DNA of 64,000 bases, taken from positions 372,179,720 through 372,243,719 of the forward strand of contig JAQMRL010000001.1 in assembly GCA_035578175.1 (NCBI GenBank). Direction: 5' to 3'. How positions within the stretch are numbered: the stretch's first letter is position 1; each line of letters opens with the position of its first letter. The position numbers and the translations under genes are program-made. The notes beneath the pieces were generated by a model. It was not told where the DNA came from, did no database searches, and worked only from the letters and a program-made list of their open reading frames with translations. The stretch comes from Catonia carolina (lineage: Eukaryota > Arthropoda > Insecta > Hemiptera > Achilidae). Shown piece after piece: positions 1-13,294 of this stretch.

Positions 1-424
1 TATCCCCTTGTTACGGAAAGCATTAATGTAGAATCTAGGTTGGGGAACAGTTGATGACCAATATCTTAAAAAAAGTAAGATACCAACAATAGTATTCGTT
101 ATTGTTTTTGTTAAATTTTACATCGAAAGTATTTTATAAAATTACCGTAATAGGCCTATCATTTAAAAATAAAAAGTGAAATTCAATATGGTGGTTTCAA
201 GTTGGTTGAAAACTTCGAAAACGACTTAGAGTAGGTTTTTCACACCGTAGCCAACTAAATTAATCTGGATACTAAGTCATAATCAGTTTTTTAGCATTCA
301 GCCATTTTTGTACTTAATGGACATCCGGTGTATTATGTTACAAATATTATGCTACCGTTTTTATCAAGAATGTTACAAGTTAATTTAAAAAAATTAAAGG
401 TAGCAAAATAGTTCATGAGGATAA
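1..424. other. AT-rich DNA, nothing recognised
   Basis: AT-rich sequence with short frames only. I see no domain, RNA gene or repeat shared with the rest of the window. Confidence 0.5.
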
Positions 425-581
425 CTCTGTGGGTGTAATCGTTAGGACGCTAGACTACTACAAAGATGAAGGTCCCAAGTTCCATTTTCAGCTAATGTCT
501 GGAAATTAATATACGTTAAACCCACCGTTCCTTAACTCGCAAAGCTGGTACTATTATTGATGCAACTTAAATAAACTAAAC
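425..581 (+). mobile_element. tRNA-derived SINE, family F, copy 1
   Basis: The head is tRNA-like: a degenerate A-box region (GTAATCGTTAGGACGC) followed by a degenerate B box (AAGTTCCATTTTC). The body then carries AATGTCTGGAAATT and AAACCCACCGTT and ends in GCAACTTAAATAAA. The same order of blocks recurs at 13152-13294, 22556-22712, 24082-24206 and 44660-44840. SINEs of this type are transcribed by Pol III from the internal boxes and moved by a LINE reverse transcriptase. This copy is diverged and no clear target duplication was seen. Confidence 0.55.
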
Positions 582-1318
582 AAAAATAATTTTTATAAAA
601 CTTTCACGCTGTATTTCCTTATACATGTATTTTTTGCCGAAGTTTTGCCCCTGGTGAGTTGTTGTGTCTAGCGTACTAGCCATAAAAATAACATCGATTC
701 AAAACGTTTCTACCATTCTTATAATAGTTACACTATATAGTCTGGAATGTTGTCAGTGGCTGCAATAGTACAAGCATTATTTCTTTAATACACCCACCTC
801 GTCTCTTTTAAGCCACTCGTTCATTTATATATCAAGAACTAGGGCAAAACTTGCCCCAAAACGCTGGAGGCTCTTTTTTAGCCCAAGAAGGGGTAAATTT
901 AGTAAATGATTTATTGATTTTCTCGGTTTTGTTCGACACTATATATGTTTTTTTTTACTTATAAATAGAATACTAGTACCGATTCTTAATTTTTGCAAAT
1001 TTATTATTTTAAACTTATGATATTTTTTCTTTTCCTTGATTTATCTAATTAAAAATTCCACCGAGATTTTGAAATAGGAAATAATCATGAAACAAGTCAT
1101 TATTGTTTTGACCTTCATTGTTTAATGAAGTGTTATTTTACTTTTTGGGTGGTTGTAGGATTTGATGTTTAAAAATTACTTATAAATCGTATTTTTATGA
1201 TGAGTCACTACGGTATTTATAGCTCGAAATCGAGTTTTGTTATACAAATAATATTGATTATGGCTGAAATTTTTACGCTTTATGTTTGTTACTATTATGG
1301 CGAGCATTCGAAACATAT

Positions 1319-1575
1319 TACAGCTTAACGAACTAGGGACTGCAGATGAAGGCGGAGCATAGTGACCTAGATCACAGCATAGAGCCAACTGACTTTCGTT
1401 AATCGTATCCTGCGTTGTCTGGTTGTGGTCCCGCTGTGGATGACAGCTTAATAAAAAGTCAGCTGCAGCTCTGTGGAGCTAAGTGTGACTTAGCGAAGGG
1501 GCAACCTCACACCCGACCTCGGCTTTTATTGGCTAGATCTCATCTACAGTCTTTAGCTCGTTGGGGTATAGACTT
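1319..1575 (+). repeat. Dispersed repeat G, copy 1 (possible MITE)
   Basis: About 255 bases, GC-richer than the flanks, repeated in inverted orientation at 9447-9684. Shared blocks include CTGCAGATGAAGGCGGAGCA, the palindrome CTAGATC and CCCGCTGTGGATGACAG. The ends carry an imperfect inverted AACGAACTA motif, which would fit a small non-autonomous DNA element. No coding content. The short minus-strand ORF over it is not conserved in the other copy. Confidence 0.55.
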
Positions 1576-2732
1576 ATTTTAATGAGTGCGAAACTGGTGA
1601 GACTAATTGGAAGCGTGAAGAAAAAAACTCCAGATCAGGAGCTCTGTAAAATAAAATTTAGTTCTTAAAAAAATAGATCCTAAACAAAAAAAAGAAGAAT
1701 TATTCGGTTTAATTAAAAACAAAGGTTTTGATGCCGCTAGTTTACAGACATCTTGAATAACTGTAGAATGATGTGAGTAAGGAAACATTAATGAAGATAT
1801 CTTTCTGTTTTCTTTAATGGTTAACCATATATCTCACGTTCACTTATTAAATTCATTTGTTACTCTCGCATCCAGTAAAGAATTACAACATTCAATTTTA
1901 TAAATTCAGTATTATGCTAACTAGAGCAACTATTCCATAAACTGCTTGCAAGAAAACACTTGGGGAAAACGATAATGAATTCTGTTCTATTTTTATTTCA
2001 CAATTGTTGAAATGGAACATAAGTTTTAATGCTAAACATTTTACTTGGAAAGGAAGTTATATTATTAAATTCATTAGTATTTGTTTATCGATTGTTTCTT
2101 TCTGGTCTAAAATGAACCGTGAAAAATAATTATACTTCTGATGTTTTTTCTTTTCTAATCAAAATTGTTTCATTTTTTAGCTGTATAATATTTTACATTC
2201 TTCACTTTATTTAGCTTTTAGGCGTTCAATTTTATTTTTCAAAAAAAAAATCCAAAACTCTTCAATTATCATCCTGATACAATATCTTTTACTTTTTGTG
2301 CTAACTCAATCCTTGAACATTGTTTTTCACTTTCTTAATTCAATCAATAACAGTTTTGAATCTGTCATGAAAATCATAAAAAAATTTTCTTGAAAAGTTA
2401 TCAAGATTTATTCTCACTAAGTACGTGTAGAATGCTGCTCTCTTTTTCTAATTGTGTCCGACGACTTCTCGAATTTATTATGAAGTACTCTACTTCTCAA
2501 TCTCCTTCCGCCATCAATTACTTTGAAACTAAATATTTTTTTTAAGAGTTTCCTTTCTCGTTTCTATATATCTTCTATATATTTGTTAAATATTTAGAGC
2601 TGCATACAAACTTGTTTTAGAACCGTTGTCAAATTTCTGCTACGTCTGAGTTGCATTATTTGAAAGTAAAGTTATATTCATTGTTATATGATAACCTCTT
2701 CACATTATTCGCATGTTTTCTGAGATCTTATC
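1576..2732. other. AT-rich DNA, nothing recognised
   Basis: Roughly 1.1 kb of AT-rich sequence with only short chance ORFs. No repeat shared with the rest of the window was found. Confidence 0.45.
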
Positions 2733-3050
2733 TTATACATTTGGTTGAATTTCTACCCCCAAGTATTTAAATATATTCACTCTATATATTTCCATATTTG
2801 GTTTACATTTTCCTGTGCCATCCTTGATGTTAGTTATCCATTCAGTTCTTTCAAAATGAATGTGCAGACCTGCTTTAGAATGTGATTCTGCTATTTCTTT
2901 AAACATGTTGACCTGTTGTATTTCAGTTTTATCTGAGAGTAATGCTAAATTATTAGTAAACGTTAACCTATTTACATTCACATTTTTAAACTTATTTCCA
3001 TATTTGAAATATTCCCTTTTAAGTATTAACATACCCTTTTTAAGTTTCAA
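2733..3050 (-). pseudogene. Non-LTR reverse transcriptase fragment (palm, motif C region)
   Basis: A 105-codon open frame matches the part of a non-LTR reverse transcriptase that spans the catalytic motif. VNRLTFTNNLALLSD stands where functional enzymes have INRLRFADDLVLLA, and it is followed by a helix (EIQQVNMFKEIAESHSKAGL), a thumb-like segment (HIHFERTEWITN) and the downstream YLGVEI block near the C-terminal end. The FADD aspartates are replaced by NN, so the copy cannot be catalytic. Neither the upstream fingers nor an endonuclease is present. It is a decayed internal piece of a LINE; the clade cannot be fixed from this length. Confidence 0.7.
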
Positions 3051-6000
3051 ATTCCACCACCTCTAACCACCTTTCCCCGTGCGCAGTTAAAGAATAACGA
3101 AATACACCAAAATTGGTCTCGAAAAACTGTTTTCTTTTAGGTTTGAAGTACATTAACTTTGTTAAATAACAAAGGTAAAGAAACACGTAAATTTGTAAAC
3201 AAAACTTACTTGTAGAGAATTTAATTTTGAAGAGAATGATGTAAAATAAGCTAATAAAAAATCGAATGAAAACTTACGAAAAAAGGTGTTTATTGGACGG
3301 AAACAAAACATAACTCGTCAGATATCTCACAAAATATTCTAGTTACAGATCTAGGACCTGTTTTATTCAATGTTTTAGCTCATTTTACATAAAATATATT
3401 TAGTTTCACAACTGAGTTAACGCTCTAAAAATTTTTGTAAGGCTTCATTTCTGCGAGGAACTAATACGTGGACGAAAATTTTTGCCAGCTATAATTGGCT
3501 AACTAAGCGATTCCGGACCTATAATTATATAAACTTTTTCCTTTTTTTTTGGAAGTAGATTCACCTTCCGAAGTATTTAAGTATAAGTAAATATTTATTT
3601 GTAATCACGCTGTATAAAGTAAGTAAAATGTAACTGCACCTCAGGATTACGAAGAAAGTTAGAACGTTTTGAAAATCGCTCAAACTATTTTTTATTTTTT
3701 AAATAAAAATTGGAATATAAAATTGTTGTAATTCGTTCAAAGTAAAATCATTTATATAATTCCATGCTATAAACTAAAATGTAATATATGTTTTAGACAA
3801 TATAAGAGTATTTTCAATAAATAATAAAAATTTATGTAGATATATAGGAGACTGTGTGTGCAGAAGAACTGGTTTTCTTCGTATCAAGACTCATTTCATA
3901 TATTGAATCTCATATAAAATAAATTCTTATTCCCAGTAATTTATACTAAACGTCACATCCGTAGTTATTTCCTGTTCCATGAAGTTTCCTTCAGGTTACC
4001 TGTAATCAATTTTTAAGAGAATTTTCTGAGTTGTAGTTTATATTCAGTTTCAACCACATTTCTTTCGAATTTACTATAAAACAGGAATATGCTGTATTTT
4101 TTCAGTTTGATCCATTACACGCTGGAAGGTTTTATCGGTTTCGCTCAGTTTTTATACATTTTTTAAAAATAATGTCTGTTTTATGTTAATACTGACCCTA
4201 GAATAATTTTAGCTGTGATATGATACTTGAGGTATCGGTCATAAATTTAAGAAAACATCAATTTTGTACTAAAGATTCTACATAAATTCTACATGTTTTA
4301 AACCTGTATATAGTAGCTACAATATTAATACATAATGCATTACTATTTCCAACAAAGGATTTTTAAGAGAATGGTTAGGTTATGGTTATTTTAATTTACC
4401 TTTGTATGAAAGAAACAAAAGTATTTGTACAAATGATTTAAATTCACTGATATCAAAAATAAATTTGTCGGTTCACGCCCATTGATTTGATTGAAAGAAA
4501 CCGCTTAATCGGAAATTCATTAATAACCTGAGGGATTTAAACCGTTCACTTTCCCTCTTGCTTGCCTCTATGATAAATTTCATACTGGAAATGTTAAAAT
4601 ATTACTACAATCAAAACGTTGTTTATCCAACATGTAGTTGTTATATGAGTACATTATTTTCTGTTTAAAAATATGTACGCCACCCTGTAAAATACAGCGC
4701 TGCAGATTCTGAACATGACAAAGATTTAAACAGTTGTTGGTAATAGATCAAATATTATTTTTTATTTGCAACAGATTAAAATGTAAAAGCTCAGCAACCA
4801 CCATTTATTTGTGTGTAAGCACCATCTACACATTTGTGTGTAATTTTCTACTAAGCCGAAGGTTCAGAGTCGAATTCCAGGCTTAAGTTCTGACCATTTT
4901 TTTATATAAAAGTCGTTCATTTAATTTTATTGATAAATAGTTCCGACTTAATGTTGTCCTCACCTGTTGCGTTAAATAAATTGTTTTTCCCGGTTATCCT
5001 AGTACAGTGCACAGCTTACTCTTTCTTTAACCTATCACTTAAAAAATGCACATGCCATTTCTCGGAACTGTAACTTTTTAGGAAAGCATAAAAAATAGTA
5101 TTTATTGATTTAAGGTAGTTACCTACTTTTCAAAGCATAGAAGCAAAAAGTAAAAAGTAGAAAAGACCACTGAAACGCAAAAATGAACAAAAGAGCCGCC
5201 AAATACACTCAAAAAATAAATAAATATAATATGAAAATAAAAGGCCACTATTATGCAAAAATTTAAACTCAAAAGAGTCGCCTATCCCCTCCCTTTACCT
5301 GTCCCACTAACATTACTAACTTGCCACAGCCCCATACATTTTTAAAATTTCCTCAATTTTTATAAAATATTTTTTCCAAGTACGTAAGACCCCCCCATTC
5401 CTCACAGAACCCGAATCCAATTTTACTTAAAACTGACAAAATTTAATTTCCCCGAGGTTGCATTAGTTCCGTAATTTTGTTCACCGAGCGACCAGGTGTT
5501 TCTTAACACGATGTCGCCAAAATAGGACTTCTTAGCCCTCTTGACATGGATTCTAGATTCTAGAAGCAAATTATCAAAGTTGAAATACTTTTCTTCTCCT
5601 AAATATCATTCACAAAATATGGGTGCTCATTTCAAACCAGTAACTCTTTCAAAAGAAATACAATTAATATTCCCTGCTTTAAGATAGTTACGTCATTTTT
5701 ACTCCCTAGGTGCAAGTGATCGATTTGTAAATGGTTTGTATACTAATCACCTATGGAATAGTGTACTAAATTTCAGCTGTTAATAGATACGCGGTCGACC
5801 GGAAGGTATATAATTATTGATTACATTCATGCCTACGAATTTTAACAGAGATCTGTTAAAATTCTAAAATTTTAACAGATCAAAAATAAAACAAATGAGG
5901 CAATTTTAATCAAAGTCGTAAAAGCCATTTTAAAGCCTGATTACAGAGAGGGCCTCAGCACATGTATGTACAGAGGATATTACCGATGTTGTTGGCAGTT

Positions 6001-6535
6001 TAAAAAACTGTATCCAAGTTAGTGCTCAGTTAAGTCTTAATGAAATTATTGTAAGCCGATTGTCGTATTAAATTGTATGAAGTTGGCTTAGTACAATTTC
6101 TGTCATGCTTTGAATGTAAATCTTCTAAAGTTCCATCTTCTTATAAATTACTTAATGTTCAATTTAATTATATAAATTCTCTTTTTGATATGTTACGTAT
6201 CTTACTTATTTTTGATTTACTTAAGAAACAGTTTATACAAACAACAAAAATCTATTGCTTTTTATTTTAACATTAATGAAAAATTACAATAAAGTTCAAG
6301 TATAAACAATAAGTAATACAGCTAAATATTTAAAATTTATCAGTGGATAAGTTACTAATCTAGTAATTAGCAATTAAATGCTAACAAAGAACGAACATAC
6401 AATTCACGCACGCGCGCACGCACACTTACACATGCTTACTCACACACAAAATAATAGTTATTAGGTAACACAGGTAAATACTGTGGATACTTTATACGAG
6501 TTGATATACATTGGAATTAACAATCAATAACACAT
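3051..6535. other. AT-rich DNA, no gene recognised
   Basis: About 3.5 kb of AT-rich sequence. The only structure noted is the hairpin at 5837-5864 and a weak B-box-like string near 4860. The ORF at 6073-6270 shows no recognisable domain. Confidence 0.4.
5837..5864. repeat. Perfect 13 bp hairpin with 2-base loop
   Basis: GAATTTTAACAGA is followed by GA and then its exact reverse complement. A further partial direct copy (ATTTTAACAGATC) follows within 12 bases. It is one of several tight-loop palindromes in the window. Confidence 0.8.
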
Positions 6536-6845
6536 TTAAAATCTCTCACTTAAATCTAGAAAATAAGTTCGTTTTAGCCTTAAATTGACACTTGAGTTAT
6601 TGTCAAAAAGCTCCAAGGCTAGGTGGTTTAGATTTTCTTCTAGGCGTTGACCGTAACTCATTCTCAAAATTTCTTCTGATATGAGGCCGATTCTTAACAA
6701 AAGAAAATCATTTTGGATGTACCGCGGGATGTTAAATATGGTTCTCACAACCTTATTTTGAAACCTTTCCAAAACTTTAATATTTGATGTGCTAGCATTA
6801 CTCCAAAGAGTGATACCGTGTATCCCTATTGTAATATACTACTAG
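6536..6845 (-). pseudogene. jockey-clade reverse transcriptase, C-terminal fragment
   Basis: Read on the minus strand, the frame gives IHGITLWSNASTSNIKVLER and then FQNKVVRTIFNIPRY, followed near the end by LALELFDNNSSVNLRLKRTY and DLSERF. This order (LWG..A..SN..ILERFQNKVLR, then the N-P-LA-LLDN and RLKR blocks) is typical of the C-terminus of jockey-clade non-LTR retrotransposons. The homologous block upstream (ELLLVVYYN) is in another frame, so at least one frameshift is present. Only the 3' end survives, as expected for a 5'-truncated insertion. SINE fragment A4 begins at 6860. Confidence 0.75.
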
Positions 6846-6859
6846 TAAAAGTTCTTACT

Positions 6860-6991
6860 TATATACGGATTTATACAATAGACAATTGAATTGTCGGCCT
6901 GAGTCTGTACAAGACTACACCTCATATACACACTATATCGTCATCTCATTGAGTCATGGGGTTTGCTCATAAATTGATCAGACTTAAACTG
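6860..6991 (+). mobile_element. tRNA-derived SINE, family A, truncated copy 4
   Basis: The body contains TATACGGATTTATACAATAG, then GTCTGTACAAGACTACACCT and CATCTCATTGAGTCATGGGG, matching the body of the fuller SINE A copies at 22184, 32927 and 41025. The tRNA-like head is missing, and about 60 bases between the TACGGATTT block and the GGCCTGAG block are deleted. Confidence 0.65.
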
Positions 6992-7795
6992 AACATACAC
7001 ATTGGGGTCAAAAAAAGGTTTAGACAAATAAGATTTTTTTGTAATTGCTACATTACAGTATGAAATGCCATCGCTATAAAATTATGTACAATATTTTTAC
7101 AGAGTGTAAGAGTTTTGGAATTTTTGCGGGAATCTCACTCGGAATCTTTATGTAGAAGTATTTATTATCAACTAAATAACGAGAGGATAGTTAGATTTTT
7201 ATTATGCGTTGATTTACTACGATTACATAAAATAAGTAATAACGAAAAGCAAAATCTACATCAGTTTAATCAGTTTGTGCTGGTAAAATACAAATCCTTT
7301 CTTTTTTATTTTATTTTAGTTATTTTTCTCTCGTGAAGTAGAGATCACCCACAATTTATCAGAAGTGCTTTATTTTCGAACCATTACTTTTTCTTTTTTC
7401 TAGACCTCACATCATCGATTTTTTAAGAAGTCACTGTGTCATCCATTTTCTCTACTCTTTATCCTGATTACATTAAGGCCATCATTCTGAAAATTTTTCT
7501 TTCGCTTATAACTTCACTTTTTTCTCGCCTACTAGCTGATGTTTGTTTTTCATAATATGTTTTTCATGTTCTAAAGTAGCTAAATCGTATTTCATTCACT
7601 GATGTATAAATAAAATGAATTTCAAATGTCAGTCGGTAATCTTTCTAAATTTACTTCAATATGCAATTTAGTCTCCTGCCATTCAAAGCGATATTGGAAT
7701 ATAAACATACAATATATATTTTTAATGGTTATAAACACTTTTTAGTTTATTTGCCTCCCCTTCATCTTTTTGTTCAATAGTGACAGCGAGAAATT
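6992..7795. other. AT-rich DNA, nothing recognised
   Basis: AT-rich and stop-dense. The ORF at 7115-7336 has no recognisable domain. Confidence 0.4.
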
Positions 7796-7900
7796 TAGAA
7801 ATTTTCAGAAGTACAAATTGGTATACAAATTATCAGGCTTAAAACGGTGGTGATTAAACCCAGGTCTCTCGACTTCGAGTATGTTGTCTACTAACCTAAT
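7796..7900 (-). mobile_element. Possible degenerate tRNA-SINE head (family F-like)
   Basis: On the minus strand GCATTAGGTTAGTAG (A-box-like) is followed about 30 bases later by GACCTGGGTTTAATC (B-box-like). The spacing and order match family F heads elsewhere, but the body does not align clearly. Confidence 0.3.
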
Positions 7901-7965
7901 GCAATTTATTAAACAAATTATGCGTTGATCTTATCTTTTCTTATCCATCATTAAAAGTTTCTTTC

Positions 7966-9015
<1,050 letters not shown>

Positions 9016-9446
9016 TACTATTTTTTACGTGTTTATTCAATTGTTTTCCTTTTTTTATAAAAATATGATTCAATTTAATTACTGCAATTAAAAAAATAAA
9101 TAAATTACCATTAGGTACAGTTCAGTCGTACTGTATTGGTAAAAGCATACAAAATAAAATCAGTGTTTTAGCCGGCGATTTATCTTGTTTTATTGTACAG
9201 TGGTTTACAAATCTTCCTTGAAAATAAGTATTTTCTGAAAGGTACAGTTTTTGAAAGTTATGATAAGAATAACGCTATAAGAAAATCCGATGTAAAAACA
9301 TACGTAACCGATTGTGTTATAACTGAATTACTTTCAATTTAACGGACTGTCACAACAACGTACATAGGTATACCCCAATTAGTCCGATAAATTGAGCATT
9401 GACTGTAATTGAATCCACGACTTTCGTCTTAGCAGTTTAAAAACTA

Positions 9447-9684
9447 AAAACCCCAACGAACTAACGAGATCTAGCCAATAACAGCCGAAGTCAAGTCTAA
9501 GGTTGCCCCTTCGCTAAATCACACTTAGTTCCACAGAACTGCAGCTGACTTTTTGTTAGACTGTCATCCACAGCGGGATCACAACGTGACAACGTAGGAT
9601 TAACGAAAGTCAATTGGTTCGGTGCTATGATCTAGATCACTATGCTCCGCCTTCATCTGCAGACTCTAGTTCGTTAAGCTATAG
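9447..9684 (-). repeat. Dispersed repeat G, copy 2 (inverted relative to copy 1)
   Basis: The reverse complement of this segment aligns along its length with 1319-1575, with scattered substitutions and small indels. Diagnostic blocks are TGCTCCGCCTTCATCTGCAG, TGTCATCCACAGCGGGATC and ATCTAGCCAATAA. Its outer ends have the AACGAACTA-type motif in opposite orientations. Confidence 0.6.
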
Positions 9685-10448
9685 CCCATCGCAGACTAAC
9701 CTAACGTCTCTTGTAGGTTTTTAGAAAGAAAAAGAAAATTACTCCCTTTGTTAATATGTTATTTTACCTTAAAATTGCCAATGCTATTTTGCATTCAATA
9801 AGTATGTTTGAAATTGTGTTAAATTTATTTTTATTTTGGTAAACTGGATTTTTCTTCAAAGAAACCTATGTCCAACTAAGAATTTAGTTAAACACTGTTT
9901 TACTTGTTTAGTTCCGAAACTTGTAAAGTGCTGTAATTACGTACTTCATATACACCTACTTCTTTGTTTCACTTGTTCTTAAAGTTTCAACAGGGCTGGA
10001 TACATAAAGTTTTGATGCTTGAAGTTCTCCAGTAATTTACCGGTGTGGCTGAGACAAATATTACATTTTGTAACACTTACCGCAATTTAAACTTACGTAA
10101 CCTTTGGTAGCTTCGTATACAGTTTATGAAAGTACATTATACTTTTATTTTGGTAAAGTTATTCGTTTTAGTATTTATTATGTAAAAGATTTTAAAGATA
10201 TTGAACCACATTTTTGGCATGTTTTCAAGCGAACTGGGTTCTTAAATTTGTGTTCATGTAGTATTGAGTATTAATTAAACTTATTGGTGATATGTAAATA
10301 GCCATTTGGTTGGAAAATCTCCTAAAGTTTCAAAATTTATCCGGTTAAGTTTATCATAGTATAGTAGCCTAGATGTTTGCATTTACTGACCTACTGCTAA
10401 ATCTGGTAATACAATAATCAATAGGTACCACTAATCTGACCTCCCTCA
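9685..10448. other. AT-rich DNA, nothing recognised
   Basis: Ordinary AT-rich sequence between repeat G copy 2 and the candidate solo LTR. No feature supported. Confidence 0.4.
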
Positions 10449-10920
10449 ATAGTGTAACATTTTATTTTAATGTTACGTAATTTATTAATCTTTTCCTTAT
10501 TCAGTCTTGTTGCATTTAAAATTTTGTTATCTTTTATTTCACCGCACTCCGTTATCTCGTTTCCGAATTGTTTTTCGTTCCGACTTTGTACTGGCGACTG
10601 CTGTTATCTGTAATTCTGGCGTGAGATCCGTTTCAACCTGCTTTACTTGTTTTTGGTTAATTTGTCTGGCGGGGTGGAAGGGGTCGATGACGTCAGAGCC
10701 GAGGTTTCCTTTTGGGAAGTTTGGTTCCTCTCGGCCTCTTTACAATTGGTCTCTACGATGAAAGGATCGTGATCTTAGTGCCGTAAATTATGGTTATGAG
10801 TTTTTTCGGGGCGTTATGCTGCTGGTTTGCTGGTAGACCAATTGTCTTCCCGTTTTGAACGGTAAGTCGCTTTTTTTCTTTCTCTAGTAGCTAAATCCCA
10901 TTGAAGCCGAAAATGTTTTC

Positions 10921-10960
10921 TAAATTTTGTAAATTTGATAAATTTTGTAAATTTTGTAAA
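10921..10960 (+). repeat. Short AAATTTTGT tandem repeat
   Basis: Four slightly varied copies of AAATTTTGTA/AAATTTGATA lie head to tail inside the candidate LTR. Confidence 0.8.
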
Positions 10961-11138
10961 CCCCTTTTGGGTAATTTAAATTTTTAAATTTATACTAAAT
11001 TTTTTTAATCGCTCTTTAAATTTTTTATAATTTTTCTTTTCTATGCTGTTGGGGTTTATCTACTACCTTTTTTCTTTTTTGTTTGTCTTTTGTGGTGGCC
11101 CTCATTTTCTAAGTCCTGGTTTTCTGCTCTTTGCAGGG

Positions 11139-11210
11139 ACCAGTTTTGGGGTAACAACTCTGTACCAGTTTTGGGGTATCTATCTTGAACCTGTTCTGGG
11201 GTGTTTTTCT
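11139..11210 (+). repeat. 25 bp tandem repeat, three units
   Basis: ACCAGTTTTGGGGTA occurs at 11139 and 11164 and a diverged ACCTGTTCTGGGGTG at 11189, a period of 25 bases. It lies just after a splice-acceptor-like TTTGCAG. Confidence 0.85.
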
Positions 11211-12482
11211 TTTATTTTTTTAACGTATCTGCCCTCATGATGCGGCAAGAAAATAAAAGCCCAAATTGGAGTTATCCAGCCTCGCCCGAAAACCTCAGGC
11301 ACCTACCTTATAAAACTACTCATCTATATTCATTTTCTTCTGGGAGAAGATAATTTTCCTATTTTTGCAACTAACTTATCACCTATGAATAAATTTTTTT
11401 ACTCAAGAAGGGGACACGTCGCCCTATGTTTGGCTTAAACATGTCCAAAGCTGGGTTTCCAGCATAACTCTGCCAGGATTGACCTGCTTTCTTCTTTTTT
11501 TTAAATCTTCTTTCTTTAAATAAAATCAATTTTGTTTAAATATTTTGTTATAAAAATAATTTAATCATTGTCTTAATTATTATGTAAATCATTTATATGA
11601 TACAAGTTTTATGTTGGCGAGAGCATGTACTTTTGCATAATTCTGTTCAAGCATTGTTTTGAGCCTGCTGCTTTAGCAATTTGTTAAATTGAATTTTGGC
11701 TTTCATTATTTTTTTTTTAAAAACATTATAAATGATACTTTTCTTATTTTTACATAATTTATAGCATAAACCTTTAATTATGGAAAATTTATTTTCGGTA
11801 ACACCAATTCCTTGTGTTACAAAAAAAAAACAAATATTGTAAATTTTTTTAATTTTTTAAAATATTTTTTTAAAATAAAAAAAGAAAGAAAGAATAAATT
11901 TCTAACTATTCAATCTTAATTTATAATAATATGCCAAGCATGTTTTTTTCTTATTCCAATTCTTTATTTTATCTCTTAAAATAAAATCTGATTACAATCT
12001 ATTTTATATATATTCATTCATAATACCGATTTGGTATTTAACTTAAATTTTTCTTAATTTTTCTGGATCCAGTATAAAAATTTAATTTCTGAGCTCATTT
12101 AATATGATTTTATTCTATTATTTAATTTTGGAAATTGTAATTAACATATGGTTAACTATGTAACTTTTATTTAATCTAATTTAAAATTTTGTCTTCTCCT
12201 AATTAATTTTGCCTAATCTTTTACTGCTTTTAATTAAATCTTTTTTAACTATTTTAAATCTTTTGTAAATTTTTTTAATACCACATCACCGCAGTCTGTT
12301 TTGGGGTTTTTCGCTTCTTTTCTCTTTCTTGTCCCCTTATGCCAATTTTGCTTCGGCAGCGATGCCTTGTCGTTTCGCCTAAGCAAAAGGGGGTTACAAT
12401 AGACAATCCTAATATTGTTCATAGCTCTCTAATTATACCTTAGCAAATAAATTTAGTCTAATATTGAGTTGAAAATACTTTT

Positions 12483-13139
12483 ATTTTTCACTATCTCTTG
12501 TACTGTATCCATACATAGGGAAGGAAAGTATTGTTTTCATATCAATTTTTCGAAATCTAGTTTTCATCGGAAACACATTTTCAGACTCCTTGAAATAAAC
12601 AAAACATGTTTTTAGCGATTGGTCAGTGTGTGTACAAAATATCTCAAGAACAGACTATCCTTCGAAGTTGAAACTTGGAACTGAGTGAGGTAGGCTACCA
12701 CTGGAGGACCTGACACGAATATTTTCATCAAAATCAATCAACCGAAAGTAGTAGTTTATTTTTGCGATTTTTCATTTCATTGAAGTTTTCTCCAAAACGT
12801 TTATTTTAAAGATCATCGTATTTACTACATTTTTTATTATCTACAAGATAGGGTAAGCGCCATGTTTGCTGAAATTCTCGCCAAGGCTATGCTCTCGTGG
12901 TAAAATTATACAACTTATATTTTCAAGCATTTTTTATACTCTAGTTTAGCGTCAGTTAGTGAGTTTTCTTAATTTTAAGTCCCACAAAGTTTGATTTTCA
13001 TTCAACGTCATTCACTCATATTAAAATTAAGTTATGTTTTTCATTTTACATTGTTAACTTATAAATTAACACATATAATGTTCATTTATATTAACATTGC
13101 CAAGATAAAGTCGTGTGATTGTTTTACACCAGATTTTTA
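12483..13139 (+). mobile_element. Family D repeat, copy 2 (internally deleted)
   Basis: Carries the left-end block (ATACATAGGGAAGGAAAGTA), the inner TTTTCAGACTCCTTGAA, the short GTGTGTGTA run followed by AAAATATCTCAAGAACAG, CAATCAACCGAAAGTAG, and the right end CAAGATAAAGTCGTGTGATT followed by TTTTACACCAGATTTTT. About 0.4 kb of the central part of copy 1 is absent. The terminal TCTCTTG/CAAGATA pair is partly decayed. Confidence 0.7.
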
Positions 13140-13151
13140 CTTAATTTAATT

Positions 13152-13294
13152 CCCACCGCTAGCTTAGTCATTAGCAATAACTGTAGGATTTAGGGTTGTC
13201 ACCTGTTAAAAGTACCAGATTCTAACCAGGAATCGAACGCAAGACCTTCCACTTTCTAGGCTAGCGCACTAACCGTTACGCCAAGGAGGCGGTC
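13152..13294 (-). mobile_element. tRNA-derived SINE, family F, copy 2
   Basis: On the minus strand CTTGGCGTAACGGTTAGTGC (A box region) is followed by GCGTTCGATTCCTGG (B box, near-consensus GGTTCGANTCC), then the family F body GTTAGAATCTGGTACTTTTA and the tail region. It abuts the end of family D copy 2. Confidence 0.7.

Larger units (their letters stand above)
10453..12398. mobile_element. Candidate solo LTR, 1.95 kb
   Basis: The segment starts TGTAAC and ends GTTACA, a 6 bp terminal inverted repeat with the TG...CA ends of LTR retrotransposons. It is flanked on both sides by ATAG (10449-10452 and 12399-12402), a 4 bp duplication as made by Ty3/gypsy integrases. It is T-rich on the plus strand and holds a splice-donor-like CGGTAAGTC near 10859, an acceptor-like CTCTTTGCAG ending at 11136, TATAAAAC near 11309 and two AATAAA hexamers near 11254 and 11386. 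No coding domain of gag or pol is present, which fits a solo LTR formed by recombination. Orientation is uncertain, and the length is long for an insect LTR. Confidence 0.5.

Noticed and set aside
4838..4905. tRNA-like B box (GGTTCAGAGTCGAATTCCAG) as a further SINE
   Set aside because: No A box at a suitable distance and no body shared with the SINE families.
6400..6450. CA/CG-rich run as a family D remnant
   Set aside because: The family D landmarks on either side of the dinucleotide tract are absent.
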